Both the position numbers and the translations under genes were made by a program. Below, one piece after another: positions 9,497-17,085 of a stretch of DNA of 64,000 bases. Every line of letters begins with the position of its first letter. The stretch's first letter is position 1. Source of the DNA: JALZVT01 sp964634815 (GTDB lineage Bacteria; Pseudomonadota; Gammaproteobacteria; Pseudomonadales; Azotimanducaceae); assembly GCA_964634815.1 (NCBI GenBank), contig CAZWMD010000018.1, forward strand, positions 6,557 through 70,556. The letters run 5' to 3'. The notes under the pieces were generated by a model. That model ran no database searches. It saw only the letters and a list, made by a program, of their open reading frames with translations, and had not been told where the DNA came from.

Positions 9497-9530
9497 TAGT
9501 TTCCAGCAAACTATGGTGCCATGATCATAG
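9497..9530. promoter_or_regulatory. inverted repeats in the spuC / sulfotransferase divergent region
   Basis: The 122-bp divergent region 9437-9558 contains two adjacent inverted repeats. TAGTTT (9497-9502) and AAACTA (9508-9513) are separated by 5 nt. CTATG (9511-9515) and CATAG (9526-9530) flank the palindrome ATGATCAT (9521-9528). They lie where the promoters of the puu operon and of the sulfotransferase gene must be, so they may be operators. No convincing sigma-70 hexamers were found, and the regulator is unknown. Confidence 0.4.
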
Positions 9531-9541
9531 GTTGGTTACCT

Positions 9542-9559
9542 TAACCCCAAAGGGGAGTA
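9542..9559. promoter_or_regulatory. palindromic box CCCCAAAGGGG, copy 1
   Basis: The 18-mer TAACCCCAAAGGGGAGTA contains the perfect palindrome-like core CCCC-AAA-GGGG at 9545-9555. It ends on the first base of the sulfotransferase start codon. It matches the copy at 11199-11216 at 15 of 18 positions. Its GGGGAG half can also serve as a ribosome binding site, so a protein or RNA structure bound here could control translation as well as transcription. The role is inferred from recurrence and position only. Confidence 0.5.
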
Positions 9560-11154
9560 TGTTGAGTTCACAAACCTCAGGTGGTTCGGTGGTGTTGCGG
9601 GATTTACTGCGTAAAGGCCTGGCGCAACTCTCCCGCGGTGAGCCGAAACTTGCCGGACAAACGTGTCAGGAGATTCTGACGCGTGCGCCCAAATTGCCTG
9701 AAGGCCATTTTTTAGTGGGGTTGGTCGCGCTAGAGCTTCAGGATCGTAAAACAGCATTCCAGGCCTTCGGCTCGGTGACCAAGCTTGAGCCAACAAACAG
9801 TGCAGCCTGGGCGCAGCTGGCAAAGCTGTTTATGAGCGAAGGCATGGTGGCGCGAGCGGACGAAGCATTGTCCAATGCGTGTAAAAACAAACCGCAGGAC
9901 CCCTTGGTACAAGATCTTCTCGGTACTGTCTATTCGTTGATGGGCGAATATGACGAGGCCTTTAAGTGGTATTCAAGGGCCATCAAAAAGCGTCCGCAGT
10001 TCCCGCCTTTTTTGCTCAACCTGGCCAATAATCAAGTTTATCGAGGGGCCACCGGGGCCGCGATTGGGCTCTTTGAGCAGGCGATCGAGCTGCAGCCCAA
10101 CAGCCCCCAGGCTCATTGGTCATTGTCAGGTACGCGCAAGGCTACGGATACCACTCACATTGATACGCTATCCCGGCTTGCAGCCACACCTAATCTCCCA
10201 CCGCGTGAACAGTCGTTCTATTTTTACGCTATTGGCAAGCAATACGAGGATCTCGAGCGCTGGGACGATGCATTTGCTGCATTCAGCAAAGGTGCTGCCG
10301 CTCGCCGGCAAACGGTGGAATACGATGAACCTGCCGAAGTGGCTATGTTTGATTATCTGAAGCAGACCTTCACCGAGAATTGGCTCACAAGTAAAGGTGC
10401 TGGCAATAGCGATGCAGGGCCGATATTTATCCTGGGTCAGCCCAGAACGGGTACAACACTGGTTGAGCGAATCGTCAGTAGCCACTCCAGGGTGCATTCA
10501 GCAGGTGAACTGCAGCAGTTCAGTCTGGGTATTCGACGACTGACGAACCACCGGGATCCAAAGCGATTTTCTGCAGATCTGTTTCGGGTAGCAAAAGAAC
10601 TGGATCCTGCTGACCTCGGCGGGGTTTACCTGGACACCACTCGCAGGGTTCGCGGTGACACGCCGCATTTTGTCGACAAGCTGCCCCAGAACTATCTCTG
10701 CATACCACTGATACTCGCTGCGTTACCGAATGCGAAAATTCTGCATCTGACGCGCAATCCGATGGATGCCTGTTTTGCGAGCTTCAAGCAGCTGTTTGCA
10801 GATGCCTACTTACACTCCTACGACCAGCAAGAGATGGCAAGGCATCACGCCCGCTATCGTGATTTGATGAAGACCTGGCGCGAGCGATTTGGCGATCGAT
10901 TCCTTGATCTGAGCTATGAGCAGACGGTTGCGGACCTTGAGCCCAATGCGCGACGTGTCATCGAGTTCTTGCAACTGCCCTGGGAAGATCAGTGCCTGGA
11001 TTTCCATGCCCAGTCTTCCGGTGTTGCAACAGCGAGTGCGGTGCAGGTAAGAGAACCGGCACATACCCGCTCGGTTGGCCGCTGGCGTCGGTATGAGCGT
11101 CAATTAGCGCCGATGTTGCACTCGCTTAAAGATGCCGGCATCAGGATCGAATGA
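9559..11154 (+). CDS. TPR-repeat sulfotransferase
   Basis: This is a 531-aa two-domain protein. Roughly the first 180 residues are tetratricopeptide repeats (LVALELQDRKTAFQAFG, AWAQLAKLFMSEGMVARADEAL, GEYDEAFKWYSRAIKKRPQF). The C-terminal half is a PAPS-dependent sulfotransferase: the 5'-phosphosulfate loop is FILGQPRTGTTLVERIVSSH near residue 290, and the 3'-phosphate site is LHLTRNPMDACFASFKQ near residue 395. The family transfers sulfate from PAPS; the acceptor is unknown. The ATG at 9559 follows AGGGGAG closely, and a TTG at 9562 has better spacing and is an alternative. There is no signal peptide, so it is probably cytoplasmic. It heads a plus-strand cassette with a TonB-dependent receptor. 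Confidence 0.85.
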   Translation: MLSSQTSGGSVVLRDLLRKGLAQLSRGEPKLAGQTCQEILTRAPKLPEGHFLVGLVALELQDRKTAFQAFGSVTKLEPTNSAAWAQLAKLFMSEGMVARADEALSNACKNKPQDPLVQDLLGTVYSLMGEYDEAFKWYSRAIKKRPQFPPFLLNLANNQVYRGATGAAIGLFEQAIELQPNSPQAHWSLSGTRKATDTTHIDTLSRLAATPNLPPREQSFYFYAIGKQYEDLERWDDAFAAFSKGAAARRQTVEYDEPAEVAMFDYLKQTFTENWLTSKGAGNSDAGPIFILGQPRTGTTLVERIVSSHSRVHSAGELQQFSLGIRRLTNHRDPKRFSADLFRVAKELDPADLGGVYLDTTRRVRGDTPHFVDKLPQNYLCIPLILAALPNAKILHLTRNPMDACFASFKQLFADAYLHSYDQQEMARHHARYRDLMKTWRERFGDRFLDLSYEQTVADLEPNARRVIEFLQLPWEDQCLDFHAQSSGVATASAVQVREPAHTRSVGRWRRYERQLAPMLHSLKDAGIRIE

Positions 11155-11198
11155 TCGCCTGTCCCAAGTCGGACTGAACGTGCAATTTAGGTTGCGTC

Positions 11199-11216
11199 TA
11201 CCCCCATAGGGGAATA
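11199..11216. promoter_or_regulatory. palindromic box CCCCATAGGGG, copy 2
   Basis: The 18-mer TACCCCCATAGGGGAATA has the core CCCC-ATA-GGGG at 11202-11212. It lies 68 bp upstream of the TonB-receptor start and 45 bp after the sulfotransferase stop. The consensus with copy 1 is TAMCCCCAWAGGGGARTA. The location fits an operator or activator site for the receptor promoter. A LuxR/NarL-type protein is the obvious candidate binder because one is encoded at the end of the cassette, but that link is inference. Confidence 0.5.
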
Positions 11217-11283
11217 CTGCATTGACCGGATATTGGTTAGGTTAGCGAGAGTCCAAGTGGGCCATAAGAAGCTGGGGAGCTAT

Positions 11284-13746
11284 ATGTCTAAGCCTTCGAA
11301 TCGTCGGTCTCAACGCCGCGCAGTCAAGCACCGTAGCGGTGCACAAATCAGCACTGCCAGAGGCGTGCGTGTGCCAAATCGAACGCTGACTCAGACAGGT
11401 GGCGCCAAGCCGGATCGAGCACTTTTTCGACGCTCAGCCATCGCTCAGGCGGTGGCAGCTACCATAGCAACGAGTAGCGGGCTGGCGATGGCCGCAGCTC
11501 AAGAGATCGAAGAGATTGTTGTTACGGCGACCAAGCGTGGCGAATCAGTCCAGGATGTGCCACTGGCGATCACGGCACTGTCCGGCGATTTCACGCTGAA
11601 TTCTAACGTCAACGACGTGAAGGATCTGGTGGCTTTCACCCCTGGGGTGTCTGGCAACAGTCAAGATAGTTTCTTGGATACCATCAGCGTGCGTGGTGTG
11701 CGTACCCAGGATTTCGGTGTTGGCGGGGACCCGTCGGCTGCCTTCTTCAAGAATGATCTGTACGAAGGTCGTAACGGTTCTGCGGTAACCAGCCTGTTTG
11801 ATACCGAACGCTCGGAAGTATTGCGCGGCCCGCAAGGTTTTCTCTTTGGCCGCAACTCCATTGGCGGTGCGTTTAGCGTTCACACCGCCAAACCTGAAAT
11901 TGGAGGTGGCACTTCCGGCTATATCAACCTCGATGTGGCCGAACGTGATCACTACGTTGGCGAAGGTGCGGTTAACATCCCGGTCAATGATCAGTTTGCG
12001 ATGCGCTTAGCCGGGTATTACTCCAGGGAAGACGGTTTTGTTGATAATCAAGATAATTCAGATGATCTGATTGAGCACGAAAAATACGCGCTGCGCTGGT
12101 CAACCGCCTACGAGGCTGACCGTTTGCGCATCGATAGCTTTGTGGAGTATGAGGATCGTGAGCAATCCGGCTCTGTTTATCGCGCGGTAACGGAAGGGGA
12201 CATCTTTGAGGCGTTAGAGGCAGCACTTGGCCCTGTTGATGTGCAGGGTGGCAGCCTGGATGCAGACTCTGATCAAACCCTGGGCGATTCCGATGATTCG
12301 CGGGTCCTTACGCTTGGTTTGAAGTTTGAATACGATTTCGACTTTGCAACGCTGACCTCAAACACCGGCTATAAAGATCACGACTACTTCTACACAGAAG
12401 ATTACGACGGCACAACACTCAACATAAGTAATTACCAGCAGGACCAAACCGGTGACTATTTCCAGCAGGAATTGCGTCTAACGTCTAACACTGAAGGTCC
12501 ATTCTCCTGGTATGCCGGGGTGTCGTATTACAAGGAAGATATCGACACGCTGTTTGCGTTAAGCGGCGATGAAGATTTGTTCTGCCAGTACTATGGTTAC
12601 TACTACAACGGGATTAACTTCTCGGGTTGTGCCGAACTGTATGCGTACTACGGATCTCCTTTCTCTTCTTCTGCGGATGGTCAGTTAACAGAGACGGGAC
12701 GTATTGTTGGGGAATACTCCGGTTGGGCAACATACGTTGATCTGAGTTATGAGATTAGCGAGCAGTGGGACGTAAGCGTTGGCTTGCGTTACTCCGATGA
12801 CGAGAAGGACTTCGCGATTAATGTGCCGGTACCCGACAGCGATCTGGGACCATTCTTCGCATACGGTTTTGCAACCGACGGGGATGTCAGCGATACAGAA
12901 GATTGGAAAGATCTTCAGGTCAGGGCGCTGGCACGTTTTCGGCCGAACGACGATACCATCGTGTACGCCAGTTACACCGAAGGCTTTAAGTCGGGTGGCT
13001 TTGGTAGTTTTGCGCTCCAAGATGCGGATGGCAATGGTGTAGGCGGTGGCTTTACCGGTGCCAGCCAAGCTGGTGGTTTTCGACCCGATACCTTCGATCC
13101 AGAACTAATAGACTCTTATGAGATTGGCTTAAAGAGCAGCTTTGCGGAAAACCGCGCGCAGTATTCGCTGACGGGTTTTTACTACGAGTATCAAGATCTG
13201 CAAATCGTCGTTTTTGACGGTGGAGCGGCTGCGGTTGAAAACCTCGCCGACGTCGAGGGCTTTGGATTGGAAGGCACTCTGAATGTCGTTTTATCTGATA
13301 ATTTTGATGCCTACCTTGGGCTGTCGTGGCTCGATACAGAAGCGAATGGGCTGCAGAGCATTTGTGGATTGGAAGACCCGGAAGGTTGTGAAGGCAGTTC
13401 GCTGTTCTGGGCACCTGACTGGACCGGGGCGTTTGTTCTGAACGGGTCCTTCCCACTGAGTTCTGGCGCGAAGTTGAGCGGCCGGGTGGAGGTGACCTGG
13501 GAGTCTGAGCGCGGCGGTGGGTTTGAGAATCTGAGTGAAACCGAGATTGATTCGGCTGCGTTTGTCGCTCTGCGCCTGGCCTACGAACCGGCAGAGAACT
13601 GGCGAATCAATGTGTACGCTGAGAACCTCTTCAATGAAGAGGTATTTGATGGGCAAAATAATAATGGGGGTATAGTTCCCTCTCATTTCTTTGGACCGTC
13701 CAGGCCAACGACTATCGGTGTCAGCTTCAACTACGAATGGAACTAA
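11284..13746 (+). CDS. TonB-dependent outer-membrane receptor
   Basis: This 820-aa outer-membrane receptor has a TonB box region EEIVVTATKRGESVQDVP near residue 75. A plug domain follows (ISVRGVRTQDFGVGG, SEVLRGPQGFLFGRNSIGG), then a beta-barrel ending in GVSFNYEWN with a terminal aromatic residue, as usual for barrel insertion. Such receptors import scarce substrates using TonB energy. The start at 11284 has GGGGAG 5 nt upstream; it gives an unusually long basic N-region of about 50 residues before the hydrophobic signal core (AIAQAVAATIATSSGLAMAA). The ligand is unknown. The sulfotransferase, amidohydrolase and oxygenase neighbours suggest an organic substrate rather than a simple siderophore (inference). 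Confidence 0.93.
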   Translation: MSKPSNRRSQRRAVKHRSGAQISTARGVRVPNRTLTQTGGAKPDRALFRRSAIAQAVAATIATSSGLAMAAAQEIEEIVVTATKRGESVQDVPLAITALSGDFTLNSNVNDVKDLVAFTPGVSGNSQDSFLDTISVRGVRTQDFGVGGDPSAAFFKNDLYEGRNGSAVTSLFDTERSEVLRGPQGFLFGRNSIGGAFSVHTAKPEIGGGTSGYINLDVAERDHYVGEGAVNIPVNDQFAMRLAGYYSREDGFVDNQDNSDDLIEHEKYALRWSTAYEADRLRIDSFVEYEDREQSGSVYRAVTEGDIFEALEAALGPVDVQGGSLDADSDQTLGDSDDSRVLTLGLKFEYDFDFATLTSNTGYKDHDYFYTEDYDGTTLNISNYQQDQTGDYFQQELRLTSNTEGPFSWYAGVSYYKEDIDTLFALSGDEDLFCQYYGYYYNGINFSGCAELYAYYGSPFSSSADGQLTETGRIVGEYSGWATYVDLSYEISEQWDVSVGLRYSDDEKDFAINVPVPDSDLGPFFAYGFATDGDVSDTEDWKDLQVRALARFRPNDDTIVYASYTEGFKSGGFGSFALQDADGNGVGGGFTGASQAGGFRPDTFDPELIDSYEIGLKSSFAENRAQYSLTGFYYEYQDLQIVVFDGGAAAVENLADVEGFGLEGTLNVVLSDNFDAYLGLSWLDTEANGLQSICGLEDPEGCEGSSLFWAPDWTGAFVLNGSFPLSSGAKLSGRVEVTWESERGGGFENLSETEIDSAAFVALRLAYEPAENWRINVYAENLFNEEVFDGQNNNGGIVPSHFFGPSRPTTIGVSFNYEWN

Positions 13747-13775
13747 TCGTGTGACACGCACACAGAGCACGGCCT

Positions 13776-15575
13776 GTGGTTCGGTCTGATGCTTGTCTTT
13801 TTGTTACGTTGTTGCTCATCGGTGGGTGCACGGTGGATCATCCCGAGCAACCGCAAGACACTCTGGAGCCTGCAGCCCAACCCCAGGCCGTTGCCGACTG
13901 GGTATTCACTAATGCTAAGGTTTATACGCTAGATAGTACCCAGCCCTGGGCAAATGCTGTTGCGATTAGCGATAACAAAATCACCTTTGTTGGCAGTGAT
14001 GCCGGTGCTCAAGGCTTCATCGGGGATAGCACCACCCGGATTGATCTGGCTGGACGAGTGTTACTGCCGGGGTTTATAGATACCCACGTCCATCCGTTAT
14101 CTGGGGGAGCCTATGCAGCAGCCTTGTCCCTGGATACGTTTGCCGATGTAGAAGCCTGGGTCGCGGCGATTGCAGACTATGCCCAATCTAATCCTGCTGC
14201 AGAGGTGATTTTCGGCTACGGGTTTCTGGCGACGACATTTGGTCCCGCAGGACCCGACAAGAAATTAATCGATGCCGTGGTGGCTGACCGGCCCGTGCTA
14301 ATAATGGACGAAGGGTTTCATGCGGCTTGGGCAAACAGTGCCGCACTTGATGTGCTGGGTATTGGCCCAGAAACAATAGATCCGCAACCGGGCTACAGTT
14401 ACTACAAACGCGATCAAGCGGGCGAGCCAACAGGCTATTTACTGGAAGGAACGGCAGGTTCCGCGATGGATAAGCTCGATGTGATTACCGCCGAAAGCGT
14501 TATTGCAGGCACAAAAAAGTTGTTGGGTGCGATGAACGGTTATGGGGTAACAAGTGCCTTCGATGCGGGAGCTTTGATTGACCCAGCCATCGTCGAGCGA
14601 ACCCTTGAGCAGCTGGAGCAGGTTGATGCGTTATCGATACGCTTGGTTGGTGCCTTCTATCCCAGCAATCCCGACGCTGCTCAGGCAGCGGCGACCGCGG
14701 TTGCGGATACCCTGAAATGGCGTGATCAGATGCGTGGCGAGCGCTATCACTACAACACGTTGAAGATCCCTTACGATGGTACCGTCGAAGGCCGCACGGC
14801 TGCGATGTTTGAGGACTACCAGGGCGAACCTGGGAATAAGGGCGAGACGCTATATAGCCTTGCCGAACTTGATGCCATGATTGTTGGGGCAACTGAACAT
14901 CAATTGGATGTTCATGTTCATGCGTTGGGCGAGCGAGCAGTGCACAACACCCTAAACGCCATTGAGAAAGCTCGTGAGACCTATCCCGATAGTATTTCTC
15001 GCTATACGATTTGCCACATTCAGGTTGTCGCAGACATCGATGTGCCTCGTTTTGCTGAGTTAGACGTCATCGCCCAAAGCACGCCTTTGTGGGCGTCCTT
15101 TGATACGTATGGCAAACCTTTTGTCAGCGCGGATCAATTCAATCGCTACTGGCGGTTTCGCAGCATAGAGCAAGCTGGTGCGCGGCTCACGTTTGGCAGT
15201 GACTTTCCAGCCAGTGGCGCGGGTACGCTTGGGTTATCACCACTGTTGCAGATCGAGATCGGCCATACCCGGCAGCTTGCCGGATCGCCTGATGCGCCGA
15301 TTCAGCCCCCCGTCAGTGAGCGACTCAGCATTGCCAGTTTGATTCGCGGCTTTACCCTGGATGCGGCGTATCAAATTCGCAAGGAAGACGAACTTGGTTC
15401 TATCGAGGTAGGCAAGCTTGCAGATTTGATTGTGCTGGACGCTAACCCCTTTGAAATCGACCCCTACCGCATTCATTCCATTGGCGTTGCGCTAACCATG
15501 CTTGGGGGTGAGGTTGTGCACTTCAGGGCCAGCGATCCCGACCATGACCTCATTGGCCAGTTGCCTTTACGATGA
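13776..15575 (+). CDS. YtcJ-like amidohydrolase, predicted lipoprotein
   Basis: This 599-aa metal-dependent amidohydrolase belongs to the amidohydrolase-3/YtcJ group. The metal-binding HxH lies in DTHVHPLSGG; further ligands are probably in VHVHALGERAVHN, ICHIQV and FGSDFPASG. The N-terminus LFVTLLLIGGC looks like a lipoprotein signal with the lipobox cysteine at position 18, which would place the enzyme at the periplasmic face of a membrane. The start is a GTG; no better in-frame start precedes the signal. It follows the receptor by 29 bp and overlaps the next gene by 4 bp, so it is likely in one transcript with both. It may process the imported substrate in the periplasm (inference). Confidence 0.87.
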   Translation: MVRSDACLFVTLLLIGGCTVDHPEQPQDTLEPAAQPQAVADWVFTNAKVYTLDSTQPWANAVAISDNKITFVGSDAGAQGFIGDSTTRIDLAGRVLLPGFIDTHVHPLSGGAYAAALSLDTFADVEAWVAAIADYAQSNPAAEVIFGYGFLATTFGPAGPDKKLIDAVVADRPVLIMDEGFHAAWANSAALDVLGIGPETIDPQPGYSYYKRDQAGEPTGYLLEGTAGSAMDKLDVITAESVIAGTKKLLGAMNGYGVTSAFDAGALIDPAIVERTLEQLEQVDALSIRLVGAFYPSNPDAAQAAATAVADTLKWRDQMRGERYHYNTLKIPYDGTVEGRTAAMFEDYQGEPGNKGETLYSLAELDAMIVGATEHQLDVHVHALGERAVHNTLNAIEKARETYPDSISRYTICHIQVVADIDVPRFAELDVIAQSTPLWASFDTYGKPFVSADQFNRYWRFRSIEQAGARLTFGSDFPASGAGTLGLSPLLQIEIGHTRQLAGSPDAPIQPPVSERLSIASLIRGFTLDAAYQIRKEDELGSIEVGKLADLIVLDANPFEIDPYRIHSIGVALTMLGGEVVHFRASDPDHDLIGQLPLR

Positions 15576-16138
15576 CAACTCCGAACTCAGCGCCAGGTGC
15601 GATCGTATTGCCGGACATTCTCACACCCGCGCAACAAAGCACGCTGCTCGCGAGTGCCATCGAGTATCGCCGCAGCGGTGTATTGGAAGCGAATCCGTCT
15701 GGGCCAAATCGCTATCGGGCCCGGCTGTTTAACTCCAAACATTGCACCCCTTTGATGTTGCAATTAGGCCATGAAATAGCGCTGCTGCTTGGGGTTGAGA
15801 AGTATCCGATAGATCCCTATCTAGGATGGATTCTGTCTTATGTTGAGCCTGGTGGCTTTATCAAGACGCACATCGATGCTCAACCCAGATATCAAAACTC
15901 CGCAGAGAAACACCTGCGTTGTAATCTATTGGTGCAGGGCGCCGATCTGTCAGCGCGACCCATCATCGAGCAACAGGTGATTCCTGTTGAGGAGCGCGGT
16001 CTGTGGGCGTTTTTTGCCTCAGAATACTCTCATGGTACGGCGGTCCTGGAAGGCGAGGCACCTCGTGTGGTTATGCAGTATGGTTTTTCGGTGCCCCGGA
16101 ACTACCAACTACCGGCGTTGCCTGCACGGATCTCATAA
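15572..16138 (+). CDS. 2-oxoglutarate/Fe(II)-dependent oxygenase
   Basis: This is a 188-aa compact double-stranded beta-helix oxygenase. The predicted iron triad is H100 and D102 in IKTHIDAQ and H154 in EYSHGT. R165 in PRVVMQYGF is in the usual position to bind 2-oxoglutarate. The family hydroxylates amino acids, proteins or small molecules; the substrate here is unknown. Its start overlaps the amidohydrolase stop (ATGA), a strong sign of a functional unit. No signal peptide is visible, so it acts in the cytoplasm. Confidence 0.78.
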   Translation: MTTPNSAPGAIVLPDILTPAQQSTLLASAIEYRRSGVLEANPSGPNRYRARLFNSKHCTPLMLQLGHEIALLLGVEKYPIDPYLGWILSYVEPGGFIKTHIDAQPRYQNSAEKHLRCNLLVQGADLSARPIIEQQVIPVEERGLWAFFASEYSHGTAVLEGEAPRVVMQYGFSVPRNYQLPALPARIS

Positions 16139-16155
16139 CCGAGGGTAGGGTCCGA

Positions 16156-16185
16156 ACCGTTTTCTATAGTTCGTTAGAAAACGGT
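16156..16185. promoter_or_regulatory. perfect 11-bp inverted repeat over the luxR-type gene start
   Basis: ACCGTTTTCTA (16156-16166) and TAGAAAACGGT (16175-16185) are a perfect inverted repeat with an 8-nt spacer, ending 5 nt before the ATG at 16191. The spacer and left arm include TATAGT (16165-16170), a possible -10 element, so the repeat could be an autoregulatory operator. As RNA it would fold into a hairpin covering the ribosome-binding region. No U-run follows, so it is a poor terminator. Confidence 0.6.
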
Positions 16186-16190
16186 ATGCT

Positions 16191-17060
16191 ATGGCCATGA
16201 CACCTATTGCAGAAATAAGCGCAACGGTTGGACAGTTGCTGGCCGCCCAGGGCGGCGAGGAATTCTGCGACCAGCTGTTGCAAGGCATTCGTCGGCTCGT
16301 TCCAGTTGATGAAGTTAGTTTCATCGTATACGAGCCTAATTGCCTCCCTAGAGTAGAGTTTTCGGACCCCGAGCTTGCTAAACAAAATACTCTCAAAGCC
16401 TATCTGAATGGCGCGTTTTTGCTGGATCCATACTATGTCGCTGCAACCAAAGACGGTCGGAGCGGCTACTTCGAACTTGCACAGCTTGCCCCAAGGGCAT
16501 TTCGCAAGAGCGAGTATTACAAGGTCTACTATCAGCACTCGGATCTCTCTGACGAAAGTGGTTATCTGATACCGATCTGGGATCAGGGCTTTGCCAACAT
16601 CGTCCTGGGTCGAATAGGGGGCAAGCGCTTTAGTGCGCAAGACCATCAAACCCTACGGGAGCTTGAACCTCTGGTGATGGCGGTGTGTGCCGGGCATTGG
16701 CAGAAGAAGGAGTTAACCGATACGCAACCCCTGGGTTTACGGGCACGGCTGGAAACCGCGCTGGCCAATTTTGGCAACAGTGTGCTGACCCAGCGCGAGT
16801 TTCAAGTTGTGCAGCTCATCCTTTTAGGTCACTCGACCAAGTCGATGGCAGAGGCCTTAAGCGTTTCTTTTGAGACCATTAAGTTGCATCGCAAACATGC
16901 CTACGCCAAGTTACATGTTGGCAGTCAGTCGGAGCTATTCTATCTGTTCATTGACTCGCTAATGGCCGAAGAGGAATACCGTGATGGAGATCCATTGGCT
17001 GCCTATCTGACGAAACTGGCAGCCGATCCGAGCTGTTCTGCTTCTGCAATAACTCCGTAG
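16191..17060 (+). CDS. LuxR-family transcriptional regulator
   Basis: This is a 289-aa regulator with an N-terminal GAF-like or ligand-sensing domain (about 1-170) and a C-terminal LuxR/FixJ helix-turn-helix: LTQREFQVVQLILLGHSTKS followed by MAEALSVSFETIKLHRKHAY. The N-domain lacks an obvious receiver aspartate pattern and a clear acyl-homoserine-lactone signature, so it is best called a LuxR-type solo with an unknown signal. The ATG at 16191, or the in-frame one at 16197, follows a perfect inverted repeat. Downstream of the sulfotransferase/receptor cassette and co-oriented with it, it is the obvious candidate regulator of that cassette and perhaps of the puu operon (inference). Confidence 0.85.
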   Translation: MAMTPIAEISATVGQLLAAQGGEEFCDQLLQGIRRLVPVDEVSFIVYEPNCLPRVEFSDPELAKQNTLKAYLNGAFLLDPYYVAATKDGRSGYFELAQLAPRAFRKSEYYKVYYQHSDLSDESGYLIPIWDQGFANIVLGRIGGKRFSAQDHQTLRELEPLVMAVCAGHWQKKELTDTQPLGLRARLETALANFGNSVLTQREFQVVQLILLGHSTKSMAEALSVSFETIKLHRKHAYAKLHVGSQSELFYLFIDSLMAEEEYRDGDPLAAYLTKLAADPSCSASAITP

Positions 17061-17085
17061 GGAATGACTCAGCTTGGGCACTGGT

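Noticed and set aside
9505..9525. Sigma-54-like TGGCAC and TTGCT on the minus strand upstream of spuC
   Set aside because: The GG to GC spacing is one base too long (11 instead of 10), and sigma-54 promoters tolerate this poorly.
16156..16185. Inverted repeat considered as a rho-independent terminator of the cassette
   Set aside because: The stem is A/T-rich and is followed by ATGCTATGG rather than a T-run, and it abuts a start codon.
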